From Fidelibacterota bacterium (GTDB lineage Bacteria > Bipolaricaulota > Bipolaricaulia > UBA7950 > UBA9294): a stretch of DNA of 23,341 nt. The translations under genes were made by a program, and so were the position numbers. The notes under the pieces are model-generated. The model did not search any database. It saw only the letters and a program-made list of their open reading frames with translations, and was not told where the DNA came from. Location: the NCBI GenBank assembly GCA_024278395.1, contig JAJRTG010000006.1, forward strand, positions 1 through 23,341, in the 5' to 3' direction. This document shows, piece after piece, positions 1-7,746 of this stretch. Position 1 is the first letter of the stretch; every line of letters starts with the position of its first letter.

Positions 1-1028
1 ATCAGATCGACGTTTTCCGCGAGTACACCCCGTTTCCCTGGCGCTACGCTCCGGAGATCTATCCCCGTTGGATCCGCTACAGTCCGTGGAGCTACGGGCT
101 CGTGCTGTGGTTGGGCGGGGACGTCCTGATGCAGGGACCGCTCAGGGTCGACGGCGCTCTCCGGTTCATGCGACACCGCTTTCAACGGCTGCTCGAAGAT
201 CACGCCCCGGAGGTCATCGTCGTCCTGCACGGGGCGTTCACCCGATTTGCGGTCATAGCCCGCGAGGCGCTCGGGGTCTCGATCCCGATCGTCACCGTGG
301 TCACCGACCTCGCCAAGCCGCACCTCGGCTGGTACCACCCGCGCGTCGACCGCTGTCTCGTCCCGTGCGTCCCGGCATACCGTCGCGGTTTGGCCGCCGG
401 AGTCCCGCGGGAGCGGTTACGCATCGTCGGACATCCGGCCCATCCTAAGTTCGCCCTGTACAAGGCAAGCAAGGAAGAAGCGCGACGCAGCCTCGGATGG
501 GATGAGAAGGCCCCGGCCGTCCTCCTCCTCGGCGGTGGGGAGGGGATGGGGGGGCTGGGGGCGATCGCGCAGGCGGTCGACGCCGCGCGGACCGGGGTCC
601 GCCTTGCCGTTGTGTGCGGGCGGAACGAGAGGCTGCAGGAGGAGCTCACATCACGCAACTGGCACGGGCCGACCGACATCTACGGGTTCGTGGATGATAT
701 GGAGGTGATGATGAGGGCCGCCGATCTCCTCATCACCAAGGCCGGACCGGGGACGATCGCCGAGGCGGCGATCATCGGGCTTCCCATGATCATCTACGGG
801 GCGATCCCCCTCCAGGAGACCCCGAACGCCCGCTATGTGGTGGAGAGAGGGGCCGGGCTGTACGCGCGCCGCCCGCAGGAGATCGCCCGCCTGGTGGCGC
901 GGATGTTCGGCCCTGAGGACGATACCTTGCTGCGGCTCGGGATCGGGGCACGGCGGATCGCCCGCCCGAACGCCGTGTTCGAGATCGCGGATGAGATCGC
1001 GATGGTGACTGGAGTGCGTTCCATCTAA
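1..1028 (+). CDS. MGDG synthase-type glycosyltransferase (5'-truncated)
   Basis: The reading frame is open from base 3 to the TAA at 1026-1028, about 341 codons, so the N-terminus lies outside the window. The GTG at 102 is not a credible start, because coding sequence continues upstream with residues such as YTPFPWRY typical of the MGDG-synthase N-terminal domain. The C-terminal half has the GT28 fold signature: an LLLGGGEGMGG loop, CGRNERL, then DLLITKAGPGTIAEA and a QETPNARYVVERGAG stretch. The KAGPGTIAEA motif is the form found in plant MGD enzymes, whereas MurG-like relatives differ. Members transfer a sugar from a UDP-sugar to diacylglycerol at the inner membrane face; the sugar cannot be told from sequence. 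The gene converges on pstB and overlaps its 3' end by four bases. Confidence 0.85.
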   Translation, partial: QIDVFREYTPFPWRYAPEIYPRWIRYSPWSYGLVLWLGGDVLMQGPLRVDGALRFMRHRFQRLLEDHAPEVIVVLHGAFTRFAVIAREALGVSIPIVTVVTDLAKPHLGWYHPRVDRCLVPCVPAYRRGLAAGVPRERLRIVGHPAHPKFALYKASKEEARRSLGWDEKAPAVLLLGGGEGMGGLGAIAQAVDAARTGVRLAVVCGRNERLQEELTSRNWHGPTDIYGFVDDMEVMMRAADLLITKAGPGTIAEAAIIGLPMIIYGAIPLQETPNARYVVERGAGLYARRPQEIARLVARMFGPEDDTLLRLGIGARRIARPNAVFEIADEIAMVTGVRSI

Positions 1029-1846
1029 CCGAACCGTCCGGCGAGGTAGTCCTGCACGTCGGGGTGCCGCGGGGCTTCGAACACCTTCTTCGTCGGGCCG
1101 AACTCGGCGAGGACCCCGCCGGAGAGGAACACCCCCACGTGGTCGCTAACCCGTGCCGCCTGGTGGAGATTATGGGTGACTATCACTACCGTGAGCTCCG
1201 CGGCCAGCTCGCGGGTCGTGGCTTCGATCTGGCTGCTTGCCTTCGGATCCAGCGACGAGCATGGCTCGTCCATCAGCAGGACCTGCGGACGGACCGCGAG
1301 GGCGCGGGCGATGCACAGGCGTTGCTGCTGTCCGCCGGAGAGGGAGAATGCGCTCTTCTTCAGTTCGTTCTTGACTTCATCCCACAGCGCGGCCCGGATA
1401 AGGCTCTCTTCCACGAGCCCATCGAGGACGGACCGCCGCCGGATTCCGTGCACGCGCGGGCCGTAGGCCACGTTATCGTAGATCGATTTGGGAAAGGGAT
1501 TCGGACGCTGGAAGACCATCCCGATCCTCCGCCGCAGTGTCACCGGATCCAGCTTGAAGATGTCCTCTCCCGCGAAGAGGACGGTCCCTTCCGCACGTGC
1601 CCCCGGGATCACCTCGTACATGCGGTTGAGCGTGCGGAGGAACGTGCTCTTCCCGCATCCCGACGGCCCCATGATCGCCGTGACCCCGTGTTGCGGGATC
1701 GAGACAGAGACATCGCTCAGCGTGCGGTCGCGTCCGTAGTAAAAGTTCAACCCCTCGACCTCGATGACCGGTTCCGCGTCGGTATCACGTTCCATCCATT
1801 CGATGGCCGTTTGCAGGCTACCGCTTTCGACCGTTCCTGTCACCAT
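1025..1846 (-). CDS. pstB: Phosphate ABC transporter ATP-binding protein PstB
   Basis: This is the ATPase of the high-affinity phosphate importer, acting on the cytoplasmic face of PstC-PstA. At 273 aa it shows Walker A GPSGCGKST (residues 60-68), the Q-loop in VFQRPNPFPKS, the signature LSGGQQQRLCIARALA, Walker B VLLMDEPCSSLDP and the H-loop VTHN. The RPNPFPKSIYDNVAYGPR and MDEPCSSLDP wording is characteristic of PstB among ABC ATPases. The ATG at 1846 has AGGAGG five bases upstream and overlaps the pstA stop by seven bases, so it is preferred over an internal Met at residue 18. The protein has about 15-20 more N-terminal residues than many PstBs. No phoU follows; the locus ends against the convergent glycosyltransferase gene. 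Confidence 0.97.
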   Translation of the reverse strand: MVTGTVESGSLQTAIEWMERDTDAEPVIEVEGLNFYYGRDRTLSDVSVSIPQHGVTAIMGPSGCGKSTFLRTLNRMYEVIPGARAEGTVLFAGEDIFKLDPVTLRRRIGMVFQRPNPFPKSIYDNVAYGPRVHGIRRRSVLDGLVEESLIRAALWDEVKNELKKSAFSLSGGQQQRLCIARALAVRPQVLLMDEPCSSLDPKASSQIEATTRELAAELTVVIVTHNLHQAARVSDHVGVFLSGGVLAEFGPTKKVFEAPRHPDVQDYLAGRFG

Positions 1847-2703
1847 CGTTTCCTCCTTCTGAGGCCCGTTCGCCAGACCACCACGCCCAGGTTCAGCGAG
1901 AGGACGAGGGCGAGGAGAACGAGCGTTGTTCCGAACTGTAGGTCCTTTGTCCTCCAGTAGTTGGGGTTTTCCGTGGCCATCACGAATACGTGGTAAGGAA
2001 GGGCCATGACCTTGTCAAACGGGGACCTAGGGAGACGGGCCATGTAAAACGCGGCGGCGGTGAACATGATCGGTGCCGTCTCCCCTACGGCCCGGCTCAC
2101 CCCGAGGATCGCGCCGGTCAGGATCCCGGGGAGGGCGGCGGGGAGCACGATCGTCCTCACGGTCTGCCACTGGGTCGCGCCGAGTGCGAGCGCCCCCTCT
2201 CGGAAACTCGTGGGCACGGCCCTGAGCGCCTCCTCCGACGCGCGGATGATGATCGGGAGGATCAACAGAGCCAGGGTGAGCGCCCCGGCGAGGACGGAAA
2301 CCCCGAGTTTGAGCACTCCGACAAAGAAGGCGAGGCCGAGGAGGCCGAACACGATCGAGGGCACGCCGGCGAGGGTGTTCACCCCCACGCGGATCACCCG
2401 CACCCACAGGCTTCCTCGGGCATACTCGGAGAGCCAGATCGCCGAGGAGACGGCAAGGGGGAACGAGATGACGATCGCCCCCGTCGCCAGGCAGAAGCTC
2501 CCGACGATCGCGGGATAGATCCCCCCCTCGGTCATTCCCTTCCGGGGAAACTCTGTCAGAAACTCCCAACTGACCGCGCGGCTCCCCTGTGCGGTCATGA
2601 AGTAGAGGATGATTGCCAGGGTGAGGAGCACGGAGAGACCGGCCGATCCAAGGAGGCAGAAGGCTATAGCCTGAGTTATCCGCCGCCTTCGCCGCTCGGT
2701 CAC
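1840..2703 (-). CDS. pstA: Phosphate ABC transporter permease PstA
   Basis: This is one half of the membrane channel of the Pst phosphate importer (287 aa from this start). It has an N-terminal transmembrane helix after a basic ERRRRR segment, about five further hydrophobic helices, and the permease EAA-like loop around SFREGALALGATQWQTVRTIVLPAALPGI that docks on PstB. I chose the GTG at 2703 because it overlaps the pstC stop as GTGA and has AGGAGG eight bases upstream. A GTG at 2739 would add 12 residues but has no convincing ribosome site. The gene lies between pstC and pstB and is translationally coupled to both. Confidence 0.95.
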   Translation of the reverse strand: MTERRRRRITQAIAFCLLGSAGLSVLLTLAIILYFMTAQGSRAVSWEFLTEFPRKGMTEGGIYPAIVGSFCLATGAIVISFPLAVSSAIWLSEYARGSLWVRVIRVGVNTLAGVPSIVFGLLGLAFFVGVLKLGVSVLAGALTLALLILPIIIRASEEALRAVPTSFREGALALGATQWQTVRTIVLPAALPGILTGAILGVSRAVGETAPIMFTAAAFYMARLPRSPFDKVMALPYHVFVMATENPNYWRTKDLQFGTTLVLLALVLSLNLGVVVWRTGLRRRKRW

Positions 2704-3650
2704 CGCCTGTGCCTCCTCACCAGCCGTCCTCGAAACCACTCCGCCGACCAGTTCATTCCCAGGGTTATCAACAGCAGCAGCGCCCCCAAGCTGAACAGAG
2801 CGTGATAGTGCAGGCTACCGAACGGTGTCTCCGCCATCTCCAGCGCGATACCGGCGGTCAGCGTCCGTACCGGTTTTAGCAACGAAGCGGTGAGCTGAGG
2901 TGAGTTCCCGGTGACCATCAAAACGGCCATCGTCTCCCCCATCGCGCGCCCCATCCCGAGGATCACCGCGCCGAGCAGGCCGGAGGATGCAGCCGGGACG
3001 GTCACCCGCCATATCGTCTGCCAACGCGTCGCTCCGACGGCCAGCGACGCTTCTCGATAGGATGCGGGTACGGCGGTGAGGGCATCTTCCGCCAGGCTGG
3101 CGATCGTGGGAAGGGCCATGACCGCGAGGATGACCGCGCCGGTAAGCGCGGTCCGGCCGGTCGGCAGAGACAGCGTGGATTGCAGAAACGGCGCAAGGAC
3201 GGCGAGTCCGAAAAAGCCGTACACCACCGATGGGATGCTCGCGAGTATCTCTATCGCGGATTTGAAGACGTCCTTTGTGATCCCCGGAGCTACTTCGGCG
3301 ATGAACGCCGCCGCAGCGAGCCCGATCGGGACGGATACGATCAACGCCCCGGCCGTGACGGTCGCGGATCCGAGGATCATCGGCAGAGCGCCGAAGCGGG
3401 GCGGCTCGAGCGTGGGGAGCCACGTTCGGCTGAAGAGCTCGACAAGCGGAACGCGGCGAAAGAACGGAAACGCCTCCCGCAGGATGAAGAAGAAGATCAA
3501 TCCGAGCGCGATTAAAGACGCGCTGGACAATATGAAAAGGATCACGACGTCCAATCTCTTTCTAAAAAGGGATCTGGGAAGCCCGTGAAGTGATGGGGAG
3601 TCGTCTGCTCCCGCACTGCATCCTTTACCGTTTAGACCTTGGGCTGTCAT
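2700..3650 (-). CDS. pstC: Phosphate ABC transporter permease PstC
   Basis: This is the second channel subunit of the Pst importer (316 aa). After a roughly 30-residue polar N-terminus come the first membrane helix (VVILFILSSASLIALGLIFF), a periplasmic segment and about five more helices. The ATPase-docking loop reads SYREASLAVGATRWQTIWRVTVPAA and is followed by GRAMGETMAVLMVTGN, a sequence typical of PstC. The ATG at 3650 has only a weak ribosome site (GAGACGG), and no better start lies downstream before the first helix. A promoter (3687-3714) sits just upstream, so pstCAB can be transcribed without pstS. Confidence 0.95.
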   Translation of the reverse strand: MTAQGLNGKGCSAGADDSPSLHGLPRSLFRKRLDVVILFILSSASLIALGLIFFFILREAFPFFRRVPLVELFSRTWLPTLEPPRFGALPMILGSATVTAGALIVSVPIGLAAAAFIAEVAPGITKDVFKSAIEILASIPSVVYGFFGLAVLAPFLQSTLSLPTGRTALTGAVILAVMALPTIASLAEDALTAVPASYREASLAVGATRWQTIWRVTVPAASSGLLGAVILGMGRAMGETMAVLMVTGNSPQLTASLLKPVRTLTAGIALEMAETPFGSLHYHALFSLGALLLLITLGMNWSAEWFRGRLVRRHRR

Positions 3651-3686
3651 TGATATATCCGTCTCATCTATATATTTCCTGCCATT

Positions 3687-3714
3687 ATTATATCCAAAGA
3701 GGCCTCCGATTCAA
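3687..3714 (-). promoter_or_regulatory. sigma70-type promoter for pstCAB
   Basis: Read on the minus strand, TTGAAT (3709-3714) is followed after 16 bases by a perfect TATAAT (3687-3692). Transcription would start near 3680, giving a leader of about 30 AT-rich bases before the pstC ATG at 3650. It lies between the pstS stop and pstC, downstream of a strong hairpin. This implies a second transcription unit inside the pst locus. Confidence 0.6.
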
Positions 3715-3729
3715 GAACGGCGCGCAGGG

Positions 3730-3758
3730 ATCAGGCGGGTTGCAAGAACCCGCCTGAT
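3730..3758 (-). terminator. Hairpin after pstS (terminator-like or mRNA-stabilising)
   Basis: ATCAGGCGGGTT (3730-3741) and AACCCGCCTGAT (3747-3758) form a perfect 12-bp stem around a five-base loop, beginning 16 bases beyond the pstS stop. No T-run follows on the minus strand (nor on the plus strand), so it is not a canonical intrinsic terminator. Hairpins at this spot in binding-protein operons commonly protect the upstream message and reduce read-through into the permease genes; that role is inferred here. Confidence 0.6.
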
Positions 3759-3774
3759 GGGAAGCGGGCCGGGT

Positions 3775-4596
3775 CTACGGCAGTTTCCGGACCGGCGCGT
3801 ACCCCATCTCCTGGACGAGCCGTTGTCCGGCGTCGGACAGGATGAACAGGATCACGTCGAGTACGGGACCGGGGGCGGGGAACCCATTCGTGGACATGAA
3901 CAACGGACGTGCGATCGGATAGGTGTAATTGACGGCGGATTCCAGGGTCGCCTCTTTGCCGTTGACGCTGACCTTCTTAAGCTGTGGGATGACGTACGCG
4001 AGCCCCACGTACCCGATAGCGTTGGGATTGCGGACCACCTCATTGGCCACGTCGGCGTTGGAGGTGGCGAAGATAGCGCTCGCAACCACGGGCTCATTGC
4101 GCATGACGATGTGGTTCCACGTTTCAAACGTCCCGGAGGAGCTGTCGCGCGATACCGCGATAATCGGTGCGTCTCGACCCCCAACTTGCTTCCAGTTTGT
4201 GATCCTCCCGGCGTAGATATCCTTCAACTGCGTGAGTGTCAGATTTTGAATTGGATTGCTGGGATGCACTACAACCGCCACCGCATCGTTGGCGATGTGA
4301 AAGGTGAACGGATATACGCCTTTTTTGACCGCCGTTTCGTATTCGGACGCCTTAAGCGGGCGGGAGTGGTCGGCGATGTCAGTCGTCCCGTTAAGCAGCG
4401 CGGTGACGCCCACGCTGGAACCTCCACCGGATACCTCGATTTCGTACCTGTCCGCGAGCGCCTCGGCGACAGCTTGCGCGATCGGAAGTACGGTTGTGGA
4501 TCCCGTCATCGTGACATCGGCCGCATTTGCGACAAGCCCGCCCCCCAGCAACCCTAGGGTGATTAACCCTGCGAGCAACCTGTGCTGCATCTTCAT
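3775..4596 (-). CDS. pstS: Phosphate ABC transporter substrate-binding protein PstS
   Basis: This is the secreted phosphate-binding protein of the Pst importer (273 aa). A signal peptide occupies residues 1-25: basic MKMQHR, a hydrophobic GLITLGLLGGGLVA core and a probable cleavage after VANA. There is no lipobox cysteine, so a soluble or differently anchored protein is expected. Phosphate-site motifs follow the family: MTGSTTVLP, SGGGSSVG and SRDSSSGTFE. The ATG at 4596 has AGGAGG ten bases upstream. A longer open frame reaching 4734 would place a charged, implausible stretch before the signal peptide and would run through the promoter. It is first in the pst locus and is separated from pstC by a hairpin and a promoter. 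Confidence 0.95.
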   Translation of the reverse strand: MKMQHRLLAGLITLGLLGGGLVANAADVTMTGSTTVLPIAQAVAEALADRYEIEVSGGGSSVGVTALLNGTTDIADHSRPLKASEYETAVKKGVYPFTFHIANDAVAVVVHPSNPIQNLTLTQLKDIYAGRITNWKQVGGRDAPIIAVSRDSSSGTFETWNHIVMRNEPVVASAIFATSNADVANEVVRNPNAIGYVGLAYVIPQLKKVSVNGKEATLESAVNYTYPIARPLFMSTNGFPAPGPVLDVILFILSDAGQRLVQEMGYAPVRKLP

Positions 4597-4632
4597 CCTG
4601 TACCAGCCTCCTGTATTTATAGATTGAACAAA

Positions 4633-4660
4633 AGTATAAAGTTTGAGCTTGGAATTGCAA
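4633..4660 (-). promoter_or_regulatory. sigma70-type promoter for pstS
   Basis: On the minus strand TTGCAA (4655-4660) is followed after 16 bases by TATACT (4633-4638). The start point would be near 4626, about 30 bases before the pstS ATG at 4596, with AGGAGG in the leader. The block is distinctly AT-rich compared with its surroundings. I see no clear Pho-box direct repeat. Upstream to the malic enzyme stop (4661-4790) nothing else is recognised, and no convincing terminator follows that gene. Confidence 0.6.
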
Positions 4661-4790
4661 GTTTTTGTCCGCTTTGTTGGCGGGGAGGGGCTCCTAAGGC
4701 ACGACGAAAATATCTTACGAGGGCATGCCCGCACCGCTTTGATCGGATACGGGCTTGCACAAGTTCGGGTTACGACAGGGTAAGCCGGGG

Positions 4791-6143
4791 CTACCGGGGT
4801 GGCGGAGGGATATGCCCTGTTTCCATGAGGATCCTCGTCTCGGCTTGGGCGCGGTGGATTTTGCCTTCCGCTTCCTTGCGCAGCTGTTCCGCGGGCAGGG
4901 GTCTGCGGGCGATTCCCTGCTCAACCGCCTTTAGCCCGACCGCCACCGCTTCGTTAATAAACACCTCGGTCTCCATCATCGTCGGGACGATGTACTCCTC
5001 GTGGATCCCTTTTTCCTCCGCTGTCTGTGCGATGGCGTAGGCGGCGGCGATCGCCATCTCGTCAGTGATCGTCTTGGCGAATACGTCGAGCGTCCCGCGG
5101 AAGATTCCGGGGAACCCGATCGAGTTGTTCACCTGGTTCGGGAAGTCGGAGCGGCCGGTCCCGACGATCCGCACCCCGGCGGCCTTCGCCTCCCACGGCC
5201 ATATCTCCGGGATCGGGTTCGCCATGAAGAACGCGATTGCGTCCCGGTTCATCGCTTGTAACCATTCCTTCTTGATCGTCTCCGGCCCGGGCTTGGACGC
5301 GGCGATCAGGACGTCGCTCCCGGAAAGGGCCTCGGGGATCCCTCCGGTGCGTCCCTCGCCGTTCGTCACCTGGGCGTAGTGCCACTTGTACGGGTTTTCG
5401 TCCTTCCGCTCCTCGAGGTCCGGCCGGCCGGAATGGAGGATCCCGCGGCTGTCGACCATGATCACGTGTTCAGCCGGCACCCCGGCGGCGAGAAGGATCC
5501 GGACGAAGGCGATATTCGCCGCCCCGGCTCCGATGACTGTGTAGGTTACGTCGTTCATCCCTTTTCCCACGACCTTGAGCGCGTTGATCACTCCGGCGAG
5601 GGTGATCGCGGCCGTCCCCTGCTGGTCGTCGTGCCAGACCGGGATATCGAGCTCGGCCCGCAGTCGGTCGAGGATGTAGAAGCACTTGGGACTTGCGAAG
5701 TCCTCCAGGTTGATCCCGCCGAACCCCGGAGCGATCCACTTCACCGCTTGGACGATCTCGTCCGGGTCCTGGGTGTCGAGCATGATCGGAAACGCCCCCA
5801 CCCCGCCGAGATATTTGAACAGGAGGGACTTCCCCTCCATCACCGGGAGGCCGGCGAGGGGTCCGATGTTCCCCAGCCCGAGGACGCGCGATCCGTCGGA
5901 GACGACGGCGACCGCGTTCGCCTTGTTAGTGTAGTCGAAGACCTTGCTTGGGTCCTCCTTGATCTCCCGACACGGCGCTGCGACACCCGGGGTGTACCAG
6001 ATTCCGAAATCATCGAAGCTCGTCACCGCGCACTTGAGCGCTGTCTCCACCTTCCCCCGGTAGAACGCATGCCAGCCCGGTGCCGCCTTGCCGGGGAGCT
6101 CCGCCCGGCGCCGCAGCTCCTGTTCGCTCACTCGTTCGGCCAT
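4791..6143 (-). CDS. NAD(P)-dependent malic enzyme (oxaloacetate-decarboxylating, short bacterial type)
   Basis: This enzyme oxidatively decarboxylates malate to pyruvate, CO2 and NAD(P)H in the cytoplasm. At 450 aa it is a stand-alone malic enzyme without the phosphotransacetylase-like tail of MaeB. Visible landmarks are the Tyr in GIWYTPG (residue 50), the catalytic Lys in VMEGKSLLF (105), metal ligands in NLEDFASP (147-148) and VWHDDQQGT (173), and the dinucleotide loop GAGAAN (205-210). The C-terminus (about residues 385-450) is a charged helical extension ending in a proline run. The ATG at 6143 directly abuts the fumarase beta stop and has AAGGAG seven bases upstream. Its place after the fumarase genes indicates a fumarate-malate-pyruvate route. 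NAD versus NADP preference is not resolved. Confidence 0.93.
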   Translation of the reverse strand: MAERVSEQELRRRAELPGKAAPGWHAFYRGKVETALKCAVTSFDDFGIWYTPGVAAPCREIKEDPSKVFDYTNKANAVAVVSDGSRVLGLGNIGPLAGLPVMEGKSLLFKYLGGVGAFPIMLDTQDPDEIVQAVKWIAPGFGGINLEDFASPKCFYILDRLRAELDIPVWHDDQQGTAAITLAGVINALKVVGKGMNDVTYTVIGAGAANIAFVRILLAAGVPAEHVIMVDSRGILHSGRPDLEERKDENPYKWHYAQVTNGEGRTGGIPEALSGSDVLIAASKPGPETIKKEWLQAMNRDAIAFFMANPIPEIWPWEAKAAGVRIVGTGRSDFPNQVNNSIGFPGIFRGTLDVFAKTITDEMAIAAAYAIAQTAEEKGIHEEYIVPTMMETEVFINEAVAVGLKAVEQGIARRPLPAEQLRKEAEGKIHRAQAETRILMETGHIPPPPR

Positions 6144-6749
6144 TCAACGCTCCTTTTCGATCCGCTGTACGATCTTGCGCTTATTCGCGGAGATAGATTT
6201 TTCTAGATCGCGATAGAGATTTCCACCTGCTGGATCCATGGTCACCAGGAGCGGGCCGAGTCGTTTCACGTGGAAGATCCACACCGCCTCGGCCATCCCG
6301 AGCTCCTCTAAGAAGAATACGTCCTCCACCCGGTCGATCGCCTTCGCCGCGAGCGCTCCGGCCCCGCCGGTGAAGTGGGCGTAGACCGCCCTCTCTTGCA
6401 CGAGAGCCGCGCCCGTGGCCGGCCCCATCCCCCCTTTTCCGATGATGAACCTCGGATGGAAGGCGGCGAGGAACCGAGCTTCCGAGGGCTCCATGCGCAT
6501 GCTCGTCGTCGGTCCGGCGGAGAGGACACGCCAGCCGGCAGCCGAGCGTTTCACCAGCGGGCCGCAGTGGTAGAGCCCCATACCGGCCGGATCGAACGGG
6601 ATGGATTCACCGCGCTTATGGAGTTCAAGGAGGAGCCGATGGGCCGCGTCGCGGGCGGTGAACACCCGGCCGGTGAGGTAGAAGACGTCCCCCACGCGGA
6701 GCCGCTCCAGCTCGGGGATCTCTTCGGGAAGCACGATCGCTCTCTCCAT
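6144..6749 (-). CDS. fumB: Class I fumarate hydratase, beta (C-terminal) subunit
   Basis: This is the small subunit of the two-subunit iron-sulfur fumarase (or tartrate dehydratase TtdB family), 201 aa. It has the family pattern VGDVFYLTGRVFTARDAAHR near the N-terminus, then YHCGPL, IIGKGGMG, HFTGGAGALAA and a VWIFHVKRLGPLLVTMD segment. The longer open frame in this phase starts inside the alpha subunit and gives non-protein-like sequence before MERAIVLPEE. The true start is the ATG at 6749, overlapping the alpha stop as TGATG, with GAGGTGA just upstream. It pairs with the alpha subunit to hydrate fumarate to malate for the following malic enzyme. The fumB symbol is used in the sense of beta subunit, not E. 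coli FumB. Confidence 0.92.
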   Translation of the reverse strand: MERAIVLPEEIPELERLRVGDVFYLTGRVFTARDAAHRLLLELHKRGESIPFDPAGMGLYHCGPLVKRSAAGWRVLSAGPTTSMRMEPSEARFLAAFHPRFIIGKGGMGPATGAALVQERAVYAHFTGGAGALAAKAIDRVEDVFFLEELGMAEAVWIFHVKRLGPLLVTMDPAGGNLYRDLEKSISANKRKIVQRIEKER

Positions 6750-7612
6750 CAGCTCACCTCGATCCTTCCATCCGGGAAGATCCGCACCCGCGCCCGACGG
6801 TCGGCCCAGCACTGCATCACTATCCCCACCGGGAGGGAGGCGGGGTGACGCATCGCGTACTCGAGGTGCACGGAAAGGACGGTCGTTTTTCCCCCGAGCC
6901 CCATCGGCCCGACTCCGATCTCGTTCAGCAGCTCGAGTAATTCCGCCTCCAGTGCGGCTACCGCAGGCACTGGATGACGGGAACCGATCCTGCGGACGAG
7001 CGCGCGCTTCCCCAGCCTGAGCGTCTCCATCCCTCCTCCGCCGATCCCCACGCCGACGATCGTCGGCGGGCAGGGGAGGCCTCCGCACGCGGCAACGTGT
7101 TCGACCACGGCCCTCTTTATCCCGGGGATCCCGGCGCCGGGCAGGAGTATCTTCAAGGCGCTCATGTTCTCGCTCCCTCCGCCCTTGGGGAGGATATCGA
7201 TCGAGATCTCGCCTCCCGGGACGATCTCCCAATCGATGAGCGGCATCCCTCGGCCCAGGTTGTCACCGGGGTTCTCTCCGGTGATGGGATCCACCGTGTT
7301 CGGGCGCAGGGGAGCGCTCTTCGTCGCCGTCCGCACCGCTTCGGTTATCGCTTCGCCGATGATGGGAAGGTATGGGCTCTCCGTCCCGGCGGTGACGAAG
7401 AAGCTGGGGATGCCCGTATCCTGGCAGATTGGGAGCTCCTCTCTTCGGGCGAGCTCCGCGTTTCTCAGGATCGTTTCCAGTTCGCGGACGGCGGTCGATG
7501 ACTCCTCTGCGGCCTTTGCCCGCTTCAGCGCCGATAGCACGTCATCCGGCAGTCTGGTCGCCGCCTGCTTGAGCGCCGTCACCAGAGCCGCCTGTAGGTT
7601 CTTCTCTCTCAT
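6749..7612 (-). CDS. fumA: Class I fumarate hydratase, alpha (N-terminal) subunit
   Basis: This is the [4Fe-4S]-binding subunit of a class I fumarase/TtdA-type hydro-lyase (287 aa). Three cysteines sit where the cluster ligands are expected: PICQDTG near residue 63, the ACGGLPCPPTIVG block in mid-protein, and GIVMQCWADRRARV near the C-terminus. DPITGENPGDNLGRG and the glycine-rich GVGIGGGGMETLRLGKRAL are also typical. Start: GTG (7615) and ATG (7612) are adjacent; AAGGAG lies six bases before the ATG, so I prefer that. The split alpha/beta form is usual in strict anaerobes and archaea and is oxygen-sensitive. Fumarate is favoured over tartrate because a malic enzyme follows, but sequence alone does not exclude TtdAB. 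Confidence 0.92.
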   Translation of the reverse strand: MREKNLQAALVTALKQAATRLPDDVLSALKRAKAAEESSTAVRELETILRNAELARREELPICQDTGIPSFFVTAGTESPYLPIIGEAITEAVRTATKSAPLRPNTVDPITGENPGDNLGRGMPLIDWEIVPGGEISIDILPKGGGSENMSALKILLPGAGIPGIKRAVVEHVAACGGLPCPPTIVGVGIGGGGMETLRLGKRALVRRIGSRHPVPAVAALEAELLELLNEIGVGPMGLGGKTTVLSVHLEYAMRHPASLPVGIVMQCWADRRARVRIFPDGRIEVS

Positions 7613-7694
7613 CACCCTCTCCTTCCTCCTGTTCTTACCAGAACGGAGGACGAAAGGAAAGTCGAGATTGAGTACCGGAACGGGCAGTCCCGTC

Positions 7695-7723
7695 TTGATT
7701 TTGCTTTCCGCGAAATGTACAGT
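7695..7723 (+). promoter_or_regulatory. Candidate promoter for apgM
   Basis: TTGATT (7695-7700) and TACAGT (7718-7723) are spaced 17 bases apart, each matching four of six consensus positions. The start point would fall near 7730, just before the AGGAGG and ATG (7747) of the phosphoglycerate mutase gene. A short inverted repeat, ACGGG-CAGT-CCCGT (7680-7693), abuts the -35 box and could be an operator. I could not identify the divergent promoter that must serve the fumarase operon. Confidence 0.4.
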
Positions 7724-7746
7724 ACCTGCGGACGAAAGGAGGAAGG

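Noticed and set aside
1020..1030. A bidirectional terminator between the glycosyltransferase and pstB
   Set aside because: The two genes overlap by four bases and no inverted repeat is visible at the junction.
4597..4734. N-terminal extension of PstS to 4734
   Set aside because: It would put 46 mostly charged residues before a clear signal peptide and would run through the promoter.
4700..4735. GGGCATGCCC palindrome as a terminator for the malic enzyme gene
   Set aside because: The 10-base self-complementary stretch has no loop or T-run and would not form a stable hairpin.
6750..7232. Upstream extension of fumarase beta to 7232
   Set aside because: It lies entirely inside the alpha gene, is low-complexity Arg/Asp/Gly-rich, and the coupled ATG at 6749 has a good ribosome site.
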